A stretch of DNA of 64,000 nucleotides from Rostratula benghalensis (lineage: Eukaryota > Chordata > Aves > Charadriiformes > Rostratulidae). The stretch is from the NCBI GenBank assembly GCA_013399305.1, contig VXAI01000638.1, positions 1 through 64,000 of the forward strand, read 5' to 3'. The position numbers and the translations under genes are program-made. Positions 33,713-46,600 of this stretch are shown here, piece by piece. The notes under the pieces are model-generated. The model was not told the origin of the DNA. It saw only the letters and a program-made list of their open reading frames with translations, and did no database searches. Within the stretch, counting starts at the first letter, position 1; every line of letters begins with the position of its first letter.

Positions 33713-35150
33713 TATTCATCCAAAAAAGGGCATTGATCTAAAATTTGCAGCTATGGCCATGTTTGTGCAACCATCTGATTTATCTGTGCATTGCAGCTCC
33801 CAAAGGCTAGTTAACAATGCAGTAGGACTGAGGTCGTTTCTGGAGGCTCTTGGACCTTGGCAAGAGTGAGGAAAGCACATGCTAACTCAGTTCGGTTGCC
33901 ATCATGGGTCTGTTGCTGTTGTGGTACCACCTGTTGTCTTGATGACCATGTTGGCTGGAATAATCTAGTACTCATGGTGTGTGGTTCTGCTGAATTTGTT
34001 TTAACTGCTCTCTGTTTGCCGTCATCATCTGTTGAAAAGGTTGGAGACAGAACTGATTAAATGTCCCCATATGTGTTTTCAAAAAGAAAAGTAATTGCAT
34101 TTCTGTAATATCCCTGTAACTCTCTGAAATAACTTCTCCTCCAGCCAATTGAGAGGACTGCAGAGACAGTGCCAGAACCAGCCTCCTAAAATAATCCAAT
34201 AACATGAGATGTTCTGGGAGAATATGCACAAAGAACTCAGCATCTGCCAAGTCCTTCAGTCTGTTGACTGACTGTTGAATCTCAGACTCTTGAACGTCAT
34301 CATAAGGTTCCTGTTGACTTCCATAGGTGTGAGAACTCTTGGCTCCCACTGGGGATAGAGAATTTGGTCTCTTACCTTGGAAAAGACCAGAAGGTTGGTA
34401 GTATTTGAGGGGCTTTGAACCCATCTGCTTCTCCGAGTCACTGTGTTCAAAGAAAATTTAGTTACAGCTGAATTGTACCAAACCTTGCTGAACTTTGGGT
34501 TGTGTCCTTCAAATTTTGTGTGTCTTGGGCGGCATAGACTGTTCAGGCTATTAAATAACAGTCCATCTGTCAGGGAAACTGTTCAATCCCTGGTTTTGTC
34601 CCACAGGTACTCATATAGCTCAGGGTTTGGTCATTGCTCAGTACACACGGTATCAGAAATAGGTATGAATGATCTGTGATTCCTGGATTAGACAGGAACA
34701 AGATGCAGTGAATAAGTGGAGATAATGGGTTATAAAGATGTGCCCTATACTGTTGTTTCTACCACTATCTCCACTCTAGGCTTGTTTTCGGTTTTTTCTT
34801 TATGTTCCTAAGAAATCCTGTACGATTCTTCGTTGTGATCCCCTCATCACTCCTTCTTGTACCTGCAACTCTTACACTATGACCAGTGCCTTGTCCTTTC
34901 AAGTCTCTGGTTTCCAATCTTTCTTGAAAGCCTGGAGCTGGAAACTTGCAGTAGTATAACCAGTTTTATTTCTTCTTTTTTTAATGTCAAAAGAACCTGC
35001 TGGACAGATGATCCTGTATCTGAAGGATGTCATTGTCACTGGTTGCTAAAAGGCAATATATTCTAACAGTCTTATGGAAACCACCTGGAGCGTGCAATAT
35101 AAGGAATAATTAGGGGAAATGTTAAATAAAGAATGATTTTATTATTTTCT
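33713..35150 (+). other. GPR68: Probable GPR68 3' UTR
   Basis: About 1.4 kb from the stop codon to the first AATAAA with a GT-rich downstream element. A 150-codon antisense frame at 34,424-33,972 has no family resemblance and is taken as chance. Confidence 0.55.
35125..35130 (+). terminator. GPR68: Candidate GPR68 poly(A) signal
   Basis: AATAAA within GTTAAATAAAGAATG. It is followed about 30 nt later by TTTGTGTTCGCTCTATGTTTG, a T/GT-rich element typical of cleavage sites. First canonical hexamer in this sense after the GPR68 stop. Confidence 0.5.
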
Positions 35151-35844
35151 TGCTAGATTTGTGTTCGCTCTATGTTTGAAGTAACCTTCTTATGACTTTG
35201 GCTCACAGTTTCTGTTTAGGAGAGTACAGATCCTCTCCTCCCTCCTCTTGCAGAAAGGATTCATGGCCCCACTCCCAGGAGGGGATTAGGTTTGCTTAGC
35301 TTAACATTTGGTTTGTTGAATTATTTTACATTTCTTTATACTTGGACCACTCATCAAGCTGGATTAATTACCTTATACATGCATGTTTTTTTCTTCTGAC
35401 TCGTAGTGCTATTTAGCTTTATTTTCTCCTAATCTTTCCTCTGATCTTCTCTGTCTCTGTCAAGGGGTTTGGAAGACTCACAACGGCTGTAGTGCTGTTG
35501 TCTGTTGCTGAGCACTGAGCAAACTGCTTGGACTCCCGTGACCTGGCAGGTGGCGAGACACACACGTGGTTTCTTCTAGGATGAATTATTTCTTCTCCTG
35601 TTTATGCTTTACCTCCTCCTTACGGTCACCCACGTTGTTTAAATTAGAAGGCTGGAGTCCAGAGCATGCCATGTTATACCGAATTGTCATCTGAGGGATT
35701 AAGGCTTCTCTGAGCTGGTGGTTTGATGTGGTCAGTTTTGGTCAGCGGCTGCAGTTCAAAATCAGATGGAAACTTGTGGAACAGAGCCCAGATTCTGCTA
35801 AGGTTCTCAACATGTAACCTGCTAACCCATAACAAAAGGGGAAG

Positions 35845-35974
35845 GTCTCTCCTCTCTCTTCTCTTCTCTTCTCTTCTCCTCTTCTCTTCTCTTCTCTTCT
35901 CTTCTCTTCTCTTCTCTTCTCTTCTCTTCTCTTCTCTTCTCTTCTCTTCTCTTCTCTTCTCTTCTCTTCTCCTT
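35845..35974. repeat. (CTTCT)n pentanucleotide microsatellite
   Basis: About 130 bp of TCTTC/CTCTT units, nearly perfect with one early CTCCT interruption. The complementary strand reads as an open frame of KRREE repeats, an artefact of the repeat. It lies in the gap between the converging GPR68 and DGLUCY genes. Confidence 0.97.
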
Positions 35975-37323
35975 TCCTGAAGTCAGTCAGTGTTTTATCA
36001 ATTCTTTCTATATTGCAATTGTTAGGCTGCAGAACTGTAACCAGTATGGGAGGAAGGTAAGTCTCACTCAAAACTTGTACTTGGGCGGGGGGGGGGAAGA
36101 GCAAAAGCTTACAAAACTTTTAACAAAAGTTAGGGTTTGGAAAGAATAGCACACATTGCAGCTGTTAGCCTAGTATGGCCATCAGCTACTGAACACGTAG
36201 CGCACAGAGAAGGAAATGAGCTGCCTCTTTTCCCAAACAGACATTTTTAAATGATGCTAATTTCATTTGGTGGGTTCTGTGCAGCAGTGAACACTTGCCA
36301 TCCTGTGGGGTTGCTGGCTTTGGCAAAATCTCCACTATTTACATGAAATATTTTACTTAATATTTACAGTTTGGAGACTTGTAAAGGAGCTGTTTTCTAA
36401 TTGTGAAATTCAAAGACTGTTTCACTGCAACATCCTTCAAGAAGGCTTTAAATGAAATTAATCTAAAAAAAAAGAGTGATCCATAAAAATAAATGCTGAG
36501 AGGTTTTAGCTGTTCAAGCTCCCAACAAGTATGGCGCTAAGATTTCTTTCTTTCACGTGTGTTCAACTGTTTTAAGTTTTTTAAAGGCTGTGTGTCCTCA
36601 AGGACTTCAGAAGATTACTGTTCAACATATGCTGGTCTTTGTGGTGCAAACTGTATTTTTCTCATTCTCACAAAGTTGTGTTTGTCTTATGTAAGAGAAG
36701 GAAAATATAACTGACCTGCCAGAAAGAAAAGTAGATACATCATTTTACTTTGTTCTTTCATTTCTAATCACCCTTTAATTTCTAAGCGTTGCTTTTTAAT
36801 CACTATTTAATTAACTAATTCTTAACAACAGGATAACCTGAAATGGCTACAGCCTTTCTGTATTACCCAGACAGGGGCAAAATATATCAATGGCGAACTC
36901 CTAATAGGAAGGAGACAAAGGGAGCAGCCTGCCCTTGACACGGAAGCTCTGCAGAGGCTTCCCCTGTTTTCATGAGCTCAGTTAAAGCTCTCCCCTTCCC
37001 TCCTCACACTCACACAACCTGTCCACCGTGGCCTACAGGAGGTGTGCGGGGTGGGCTGTATTTAACATCTTTCACTACTGTAATGCTTCCTGGTAGGTGT
37101 GTTTTTGTTGTTGGTTTGGGTTTTTTTTAATTATTATTTTGCATGTTTTTGAACCTCCTGCAGCTGTTTTCCCCACCACAAAGTGTTTTTAAACCCAAGC
37201 TGCTGCAAGAGTCACTTCCTCTTGCAGTTAGGAGGTTCGTAAAACAGGAACAGCAGTGCAACAGCATTTTGTTTTAATGATAGGCTTTCTTTATAAAAGA
37301 TCATCTGGTAGCACATAGTGTCA
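35975..37323. other. Intergenic gap between convergent GPR68 and DGLUCY
   Basis: No gene or repeat family is recognised. A short G-run is at about 36,085-36,096. The 3' end of the DGLUCY transcript probably falls at the right edge. Confidence 0.5.
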
Positions 37324-37329
37324 TTTAAT
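37324..37329 (-). terminator. DGLUCY: Candidate DGLUCY poly(A) signal (ATTAAA)
   Basis: On the - strand, ATTAAA about 220 nt past the stop codon; a second ATTAAA lies at 37,278-37,273. No canonical AATAAA is seen between the stop and these. Either would give a short 3' UTR of roughly 240-300 nt. Confidence 0.4.
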
Positions 37330-37549
37330 ATCCAGTATCTTTTATAAAATTACAGAAAAGGACAGCAGGCCAAATCATTGCGATGATATCCCCTTCCAGC
37401 TTCACAGAAATGTTGTAACGGGAACAATGAAAGTTTGTGTGCAGGCAAGGAAAGTCACCTTTTTGTGATTGTCTGTACAGTGTGAGAGCCTGGGGGATTC
37501 GGGAATGACACGGGAGGAGCAATTCTCGACAGGGACAGCGTTAGGGTGG

Positions 37550-37693
37550 TCACTGCTGCACTTCTTGCAGGAGCTTTTCAATCATGAGCGAATGGGTGTC
37601 GTAGAAGGGCAGCCCGTCCACCTCCAGCTCCAGGCTGGCCGTTTTCCCACTGCGGACCCCATGCCGCACGAGTGCTTTCAGAAGCTTTTCTTC
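37550..37693 (-). CDS. DGLUCY: DGLUCY exon 12, C-terminus (residues 564-610)
   Basis: Acceptor TTTTTTTTTAAG. Encodes [47 protein letters not shown] then TGA at 37,552-37,550. Human ends with EEKMLGILVQHKVRSGVSG and EVDGLPFHNTHAEMIQKL. Confidence 0.97.
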   Translation of the reverse strand, partial: EEKLLKALVRHGVRSGKTASLELEVDGLPFYDTHSLMIEKLLQEVQQ

Positions 37694-40600
37694 CTTAAAA
37701 AAAAACAAATAAACAGACTATAATTAAAATCCTGACTCGCACAAGAGCATTCATTCAAGGTCTTTATGTCCAACATAGGGGAGGCTCCTCTGTATTAATT
37801 TTGGAGAGCAACTTGCTACTGCTATTTTTAAATTGCCCAAGAATCTATGTAGGATGTGGAACTTGGGGACTGACAAGAGGCTGAGGTTCTTGACTACTGT
37901 TTAATTACTGACTGATGTTATTGTTCCCCACACTCCCTCAAATAAGATGTTGGTAACAATTCATGGAATCAGGGAATTGTCAGAGTGGGAAGGGACCTCT
38001 AGAGCTCATCCAGTCCAACTCCCCTGCTAAAGCAGGGTTGCCCAGAGCACATCCCTCAGGGCTGCATCCAGGAGGGGCTTGAAGGTCTCCAGAGAAGGGG
38101 ACTCCACACCCTCCCTGGGCAGCCTCTGCCAGGGCTCTGCCACCCTCACCCCAAAGAAGTTTTTCCTCAGATTTGAATGGAACTTCCTGTGTTCCAGCTT
38201 GTGCCCATTGCCCCTTGTCCTGTCACTGGGAACCACTGAGAAGAGTCCAGCTCCATCCTCCTTCAGCCCACCCTTCAGACACTTGTAAGCATGAGTAAGG
38301 TCCCCCCTCAGCCTTCTCTTCTCCAGGCTAAAGAGTCCCAGCTCTCTCAGCCTTTCCTCATCAGGGAGATGCTCCAATCCCCTCATCATTTGTTGCACAA
38401 ATCCCTTTTGCCTGGTTTCAAGTTCCCATATTACATAAAACAGGCTTAGAGGCATCTCCACCCAAAGTTGTGTCAAAAAACTACTTGGGGGGTCAGCAGC
38501 GTAGCAGCTGGCTGCAGATGCACTTTTAAAGAGAAGAACAGCATGGAAACATGATCTCTGCACAACTCTTGCCCTCTGTCATCTTTTCCTATTGATTTTA
38601 TGAGGAGTCTGGTTGCTTAGAAAAGGGGTGGGGGGAAAAAAGAAACCCCTGAAGTTGTGCTTCCTTGGGCTTCTCCGAAAACCCCTCTGTTTAGAACTGG
38701 AAACTTCTTAACGGTAACATAAGGAGATCACAGAATCAAAGCATGATCCAAGTTGAGCTGTTACAGTACACAGAGGGAACAAAATTCTGGGTTGTGAGTC
38801 ACAGGTCAGTTAGCACTGTGAGATGAAAAGATGGGTGAAAATCAACTCTGAAAAGAAACTACTTCTATGAACGGTGAAATGAGAAGCCCTGGCTTCAGAG
38901 GGATGCACGTCTGGCATAAACAGCTTTGCCTTTCATTTCACATGAAATTTATGCAGTAAAATTCTTCCTACTGTCTTAGTTTTAATATAAAAATAATTTA
39001 TCTAATTCTGTTAATAAAAAGCTAAGAAAAATAAAAATCCTAGTCATGTCTTAGCTTCCCCCTACCCCAGCCCTATAGTAATTGATACACAGCTCTGAAA
39101 TAGTCATATACCTCTTTTTTTTTTTTTCCTTTTTTTCTCTTTCTTGGCTAGAAATGCCTTTTCTGGTCTTTGATCGACTCCTCTGTTTCCATTTGTGCAA
39201 GACCCTGCTTTGATGGAAACTGCTACTGAAACAGCCCCACCAGTGTCCTTGACACCATTCTATAGGCTGAAATGCCTCTTGTTTGATATTCCTACACAAT
39301 AACCTTCATCAAAGAAATCTATCTCCTTCAGACAAATTAATGATGAAAAATTAATAAAGATAAAATGCCTAATATTCCTATAGGAAATGCTAGGGTGTTT
39401 GTTTGGTTTTTGTTTTTCTAGGAAGCCTGATAAACCATGAAGATCACAACACCTTTAGATCTGAATTTAGACACCATGTGGTTGTATTATTATGAAATAC
39501 AGTATGTGGCCAAAATATAAACATTTCTGAAAGAATTAAAGCCTAGCTTGCATGGCTGATTAGCGAAGAATTTAGTGTAATTTGGTAATCTGCTTACATG
39601 TTAGAGCTCTTGGATCTGCTCCCATGGGGAAAAAGAAGGCTTCCTTGCTTAATAGCACATATCCCAGTACACTGATAAACAGTGCTCTGGGATCAAATGC
39701 TGCATTTTCCATTTGCAAGGGACATACACAATGAACAGTACATTCTCTTATCTGAGAAGCACTGCCATTTGTTCACAGTTCTATCTTTACTAAGTAAGTG
39801 TGTTGGGAGTGGGGTAGCCCCCAAAATAATCAAATTAATAGAGAAAGAACTTGACAATTTGTATTTTATTCAGGAAAAATCCCTCCCTTAACGAATGACA
39901 AAGAACACTAAACAAATGTCACGTCTTCACACCTTGCTCATTTAGAAAGTATTTCATATTCTTAGGGGTCCTAATTTCAAAATAGTTAATTTCTTACCAT
40001 TAGTAAAGAGTTGAGTACAAGAACAACTGCCTGACGTGTAAACCTGGCTGGGAGAAGCAAGGAAATGCAGAGCTGCCCAGGGGCTGCTCAGCATCAGCTC
40101 CGTTTGGATGTGTATGAGTTAACGGATTTCCCTACAGCCACCTGAAAAGTCAAACCAACATTGTGCTATAGTTTTCATGGCAGAAATGCCATTTTTGGAA
40201 GAAATAGAAAGACGCATTATAAGAAAGCTGTCTGGTGCTTTGGCACTCCTCCAGGTGTCCTCTTTACAAATGCACACGCCGAGGTGCGTGTGTGATGGTG
40301 CTCGTTATCTTATGAGGGTAATTAGCATTAAGAGAAACTGAACTGGGCAGAAAGTAGCCCTATAAACACAAATGGTCTGAATGATTTTTTTTTATACTAA
40401 TGGAGTACGTGAACACTAATGTGTTCAATCTTCTGCACTGTTTACTGTTGCATAATTTATAATTGAAGATATCATATTCTCTTGTCAGACACTTTGTAAT
40501 TTTCTCTCCTGCACAAAACAGTTTCCGTTAATTTTATCTCAATGGATTTTATCCTTGCACTTTCAATATCCCGTTATTGTATCATTATCAATATTCCCAG

Positions 40601-43600
40601 CTGCATAGCCTAGTAAAACAAAACCAAGAAGGATTTCCTGTACACAGTATCACATTTAACCACAGTATCTCATTACCAGGAATTTGATCAAAGCAGTTTT
40701 TAGGGTATGTTAATTTAGAGGGTGAAAGAAAAGTAGATGTAACTGGAAAGTATTTGACTATTTCACCATTGAAAAGTAAAAAGTAATGAACCTAATTTTG
40801 GAAAAGACTGCACTGAAAGGTACCATGTGCTTCATTAAGTCAAAGGAGAAGTGCTTGGATGGCAGTGCTAAACGTTGGGATCAGTTTCAGTTTTATAACC
40901 TTTAGGTGAAAAATCAAAATAGCAAGAACTAAAAAAAAAGAAAAAGACTACTCTAAAATACTTAAGAGGTGCTTTGCTGGAATTTCATGCAGAAAGTACT
41001 GTCTTCTCAGGAGAAACACTCCACTGCTGTGGGCACTGTCTGTGGCAGATGGATTACATTTTGCTTAGCATCCTTAGAGGTCACAACCTTAGTGGTTTTG
41101 TCCAAGTCTCTGTAGAGATCCTCCGCCCATAAAACCCACTTTAAGTTCCCATGTTATCACAAATATGGTGGAACAAACATCACTTGATCACTCAGCATGT
41201 GTGTATTTTGGGGNTTTCTTAACCACTGCCAAGTTAAAAATAGAGCCACGTGCTTAGCAGGATGAGCACAGATCGCAGTCGTTTCTCACTCCTCTCAGTT
41301 ATTTTCTCGGTCTTTTTCTCAGTCTGAAACCTTTGCATTCCCAGAATATCAGAGCTGCACTAGTCATATAAAAATACACATCTGCAAGTCTTTCTCCAAC
41401 TTTAATTTAGAAACAATCAAAACTAATTATAGAAGGCTTCTAATGTAACTGAAAAAGGTGCAGAGGTCATAAGGAAGGTGCAAAGATCAGAAGTATGGAG
41501 TGGCTTCTGTATGAGGACTGGGACTCTCAGTTTTGGAAGAGGGAGGATAAACCAGAGATTCATAAAACCATGAACTAAGGAAGTGAACGGGGAATTTTAG
41601 CACTGCATCACAATAGGAGGATTTCTTGCACTGCCCATAAAATTGTAGAGTTGTCATGTGCTTGAAGTCACAGCACACAAATACATTCATCTTTAAGGAT
41701 TTTCATGTTCAATCTCCTTTGAATCCTTTGCAGAATATTCTCAGTACAGCCTGGCTGCTCCTTCACCAGGGATTCCCACAAGACCCTGTGAAAGTAAGCT
41801 GTGGAGCTGGACTGGGCAGCACTCAGCGGCTGGTAGCCAACTCCCTCTCCGTGTCACGAGTAAGTCACAGCTCCCCGAGCCCCACAGACACTACCTTGGT
41901 AACTGATGGAAGTGCTGACAGCCAGCCTGTCTTCTTTGGTAACGGTGGAAACCCAACAGCTTTCCTCAGGTAGCGGTCATGTACATCACAAGTGCTGAGA
42001 ATGTAGAGAGCGCAAGCGATGGCGTAGCCTCCCCAGTTAGAGACCCCTGCGAAAGAACATCACCGTGAAACCAAACTGGGAAAAAAAAAATAAATAAAAC
42101 CAAAACCATTGGTATTGCAAAGATACCAAACCTGGGTAAGTCAGTGGGTATGCACAACCGAGTCTCGTGTAGGGATGGTGAAATGGAACGTGGATACAAA
42201 CTGAATATTGACGTAAGCGTAGGAATGGGCTGCCCAGGGAAGTGGTTGAGGCACCATCCCTGGAGGGATTTAAAAGCCAGGTTGACACAGTGCTCCGTGA
42301 CATGGTTTAGTGATGGGTTTTACCAGAGTTAGGTTGACAGTTGGACAAGATAAATTTAAATAGAAAATTCTATGATTCTATGAATTCAGAACATTTCTTT
42401 CAGAACTAGACAATTGCTTAACATATTACAGTGTTTTCGCTACTCTTTGAGGTTGAATTTCTGCCAGTTTCCATCGAGCTCAGCTTGTGATTTGTCTTTC
42501 CAACATAGCAAAAAACTCACACAGGGATGGCCTATAACACAGTTCCACTTGGCTTGACGAGAAGTCTGGGGACTGTAAGGAGCTGTGCTACAGCCCCGTG
42601 TCTTTTGCTCCTACCTACGGAGGTAGGAGATAAAGTACCCTAAACCAGGCACATTTTCATTGGTGCCAGATTTTTATAATGCAATGTTGTACCCAGTGCA
42701 GAAAGACCCTTTATGGTCACAAAAGAGTTCAGCTATTTTATAAGATAGGAAGCCATGGTGAAATTAATTCTCCGTGTCTTGATGATGTATCCTTGGTGCA
42801 AGTAACATACACAAAAAGATGTTCTAACAGAGTTAATATCCATAAATTTTCAAATCAGTCTACGCAGTTGTGTTTGTCAGCTTCTTTGTCAAGACTGTCA
42901 AGATCATTAGATTTGAAACTTGCTGTGAGAAGTTGCCTCTGCTGCCTGATACCTTTTCTGGAGATGCAGAATAGCAAGATTTCCAAAAAGTGTGCAAGTT
43001 GTGCCAGTGCATGTGGTTTTGCACACTTACACACGTCCAAACCTCTGCCTCATTTCCCTTTGCAGGGTCTGGGTGCGAGGTCTGCACTTTCAAAGGAAGA
43101 ATCACCAGAATTGCCAAAACTGCCACCATAGATACTATGCACATATAAGCTGTAAGAAGCACATGTAATTATCATCACACTCTCATTTCTCCCCCAAAAC
43201 TGCTGAAAATTCATATGTGCGTAGACATTTTAATTCCTACACAGATCACTTCTGCAGTCCTCCTTGCTTATTTTATTTAAAGTGTGATTATTCCAGAATA
43301 TTTAGGATTTGCTCAGCTATTTCCAATGCAATGCACTTTCTTCACAGAACACCCTGGCTTTTCAGTCATTCCTGCTGGAGCTGTAGTTGCTTAACTACTC
43401 AGAAAATGGATATAACACAGAGACAAATTTGTTTGCCAGTGAAGACTTGGTGAAACAAAGAAAAGACCAGTACAAATCAGTTGGAAAGATGGATGTTTTC
43501 TTGTCAATTGCATTCTCAAATATCAACAACTCTCATCCTCACACACACAAAATAAATTTTAAAAAAATCCCTTACCAGCCACAATAGTAAAATCGGCTTC

Positions 43601-46600
43601 AACATCACAAGCTATAACATCTCCATTTTTTATGTGCTTCTTCACAGCATCTTTTACTTTGCCCATTCCTAATTCATTTCCTCCATCTCCAACACCTTTA
43701 TGAAAAGAGAAAAAGACCAAATGAGGGTGAACCCAGCATATAACTAACAAGCCATGTAGAAAGCATCCCCTGTCTTCCCCGGAGTCTCTGTGACAGTCCA
43801 TAGCTCCACAACAGACTCTTTAAACTTTCACGTGAAAAGTGTGTAAAAAACCAGAATACTGTGAATGAAGTAGCTGAAAGCATCACCTACCGCATGCAAA
43901 TGTCTAAGTGGGTATATGTACAGGCTGTACTCTGCACACAAATCAAAATTACCCCGTGCTCATGAACTGCAGACAGAATTAAGATAGTAAACCTTGCATA
44001 TGCAAGGCCTTAAGTGAGTGTTCTGTACAATGCGTTACCATAAGTGCATTAGCACAGGTAGAGGAAGAAGATAGGAGAGAAAATGAATCTCAAATAAACC
44101 CGAGAGCCTACGATCCCGTAGTAAAGCAAGCATAGAAAGCAATTCTTGCAGAAAGATAAGTAAAAATACACGTAAGGGCTTTGGCAGAAGTAGGAGTTAC
44201 TGCAGGGGCAATCTGTTTCACACCATCCACTGTCAACGTGCCACAGGGTACAAAGAGCCCAACGCTGTGCACTGATTTGAAAGGCTGAGGGAGCTGGGTC
44301 TCTGTGGCTGGGAGGAGACTGAGGGGTGTTTGGATGTTTGTAAATATGAATGTTTATAAATATGGAAAGGGTGAGTGTCAGGAGGATGGAGCCAGGCTCT
44401 TCTCTCTCTTCTTGGGGGATTGGACTAGATGATCTTTCAAGGTCCCTTCCAATCCCTGATAGTCTGTGTTTTCATTTTTTTTCTAGCAATTTTTGAAACA
44501 AATAGCCAGTCTTATTATTTAGTATTTTCTTAAAAATGTTCTTATATTCAGGGAATGAGGCCTTGATTTTTGTTGGCCAAGTAGAAACACCATGTGATTT
44601 CAGTAAAATCCGGGGGGCCCATGTCAGCTCACAAAAATTCTGGGTGACCCTGTTTGGGACATGAAAATGTTGATGGCATTCAGAGATGCAGAGATGAGGA
44701 TAACACATAAACTAGCATTTTACATGAAAGCTGCATAGTACATCTAGTCTCTTACTAATGTATTAACAAAAAAAACCCACAAAAAATTCCATCTATTTAA
44801 ATGGAAATTAACATTTCTCTTTCACCTATTAGTCCAAGTGGCATCTTCTTAAGTTTGAAGATTTTATAGAAAAAAGGTAGTTTAATATCTGTGAACCAGA
44901 ACAGTGAAGAGCTCCAAGTTGTCACTGCAATGTATCATATTTGAATTTGAAATGTGACCATGCTCTAATGCATGTGTTACAGGAGAGAAGTTTCAGCATT
45001 TATAATTTACGCTTCAAACCCTGAAAATTTATAAATTTAACACTTTGAGCAACTGCATAAATATCTCACACTAGTCTGCGGCAAATTTGCCATGAAAAAG
45101 ATAATCTTTTTTTCTTATCTGCTTTAATAGTCTGTTCAAATTTATTCTGGTGTTGGCATTTAATGGTGCTTTCTAGCATTTGCTTGTTGGTAGTACTTTT
45201 CAAATAGGTAATGACATAACCATGGTGCCTCTGTCATCATATGCAAATATATTCAAAAGCCAAAATTTTGCTCTTTATATTTTTTTAAAAGGCTAACATG
45301 GATTCTTGTCCTTTAATGATCATCAGTAGTTTCTTTAACTGAAAGATATTAATCTATTTCTTGCAGGGGGAGGCGGGGGTTGGAACCAACCAATCTTGCT
45401 TTGGTTTTTCTTCTCAGAATCATAGAATCTTCATGGTTGGAAGGGACCTTTGAGATCATTGAGTCCAACCATAAACAAACACACACACACACAAAAAAAA
45501 CCCAACAACAAAAAACCCCCCAACAAAACAAACCCAAAGCAAAACACCCACACCCAAAAAACCCCACCACAGCAACAACCACCACACCCAACAATCTCAG
45601 CCACTAGAGCATGCCCTGAAGTGCCACATCTACACATTTTTTAAATACCTCCAGGGATGGTGACTCCACAACTTTCCTGAGCAGGCCATTCCAGTGCCTG
45701 ACCACTCTCTCAGTAAAATAGTTCTTCCCAGTATACAGTCTAAACCTTCCCTGCTGCAACTTCAGACCACTTCCTCTGGTCCTGTCCTTATTCACTTGGG
45801 AGAAGAGGCCAGCACCTACCTCTCTACAACCTCCTTTCAGGTAGTTGTAGAGGACAACTGTGAAAGTAGAGGTCTTTGTGGAAGTCCTGTCACCAGTCTG
45901 GCTATGGAGTTAGCAGACCTGCTGCGGTGGATGGATCCCATTGGCATCACACCGGGAGGAAAAGAACACCAACGCCAAAAGTTTTCCTGTACCATCTATT
46001 TTCTTCTCCCTCTCCATGAAAGGCAGAGGACTGCCCTGCACTGGGGACTTCTAGAGTGAGGTTCACCTGACAAAACACAGCCCTTGACACGTCAGCTACT
46101 CAGCTGGACTGATGTTACAGACAGCAGAGAAACAGGCCCTTTACACATTCCCTTCACCTCACCCCACAGCAGACACCTCCAGCACAGATGGCTGAAAGAA
46201 GACAAGAGGAATCCTTTTCTCCTAAAGGCCAGAGTGCTTTCCAGGCAGAGGAAGAAGAGTTCTGCTGGATCTTCCACACAAGTTTTCACTGACTTACATG
46301 GGTTTCTCAAACTACATTCATGAAAAATGCAGGAAATGTCAGTCTTCTGCACTAAAAATCACGTGTATGAAAAGGAAACAAGCGTGACCACATTTTTTTC
46401 ATGCAGTACTTTAGAAAGCTTTTCACTAGCTCCTATAGAAATAGCACAGAGCTGTGTCAATTTTATGACAGCTGGAAAAAATAGCATGTTGTTCCGGTAA
46501 CATCTCTTAGTCTTTTATTTCAATCGCTGGTGGCAAATGATGGTCAGTGACGTGGTTTAGTGACAGGTTGTTTTTTTATCAGAGTTAGGTTGATGGTTGG

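Noticed and set aside
33972..34424. 150-codon - frame antisense to the GPR68 3' UTR
   Set aside because: Looks moderately protein-like, but no family was recognised, no promoter is seen, and it lies wholly in the probable 3' UTR of GPR68.
35742..36104. - strand frame of KRREE repeats
   Set aside because: Produced by translating the CTTCT microsatellite; not a gene.
41214..41214. Undetermined base (n)
   Set aside because: Lies in DGLUCY intron 11 and affects no feature; simply an assembly ambiguity.
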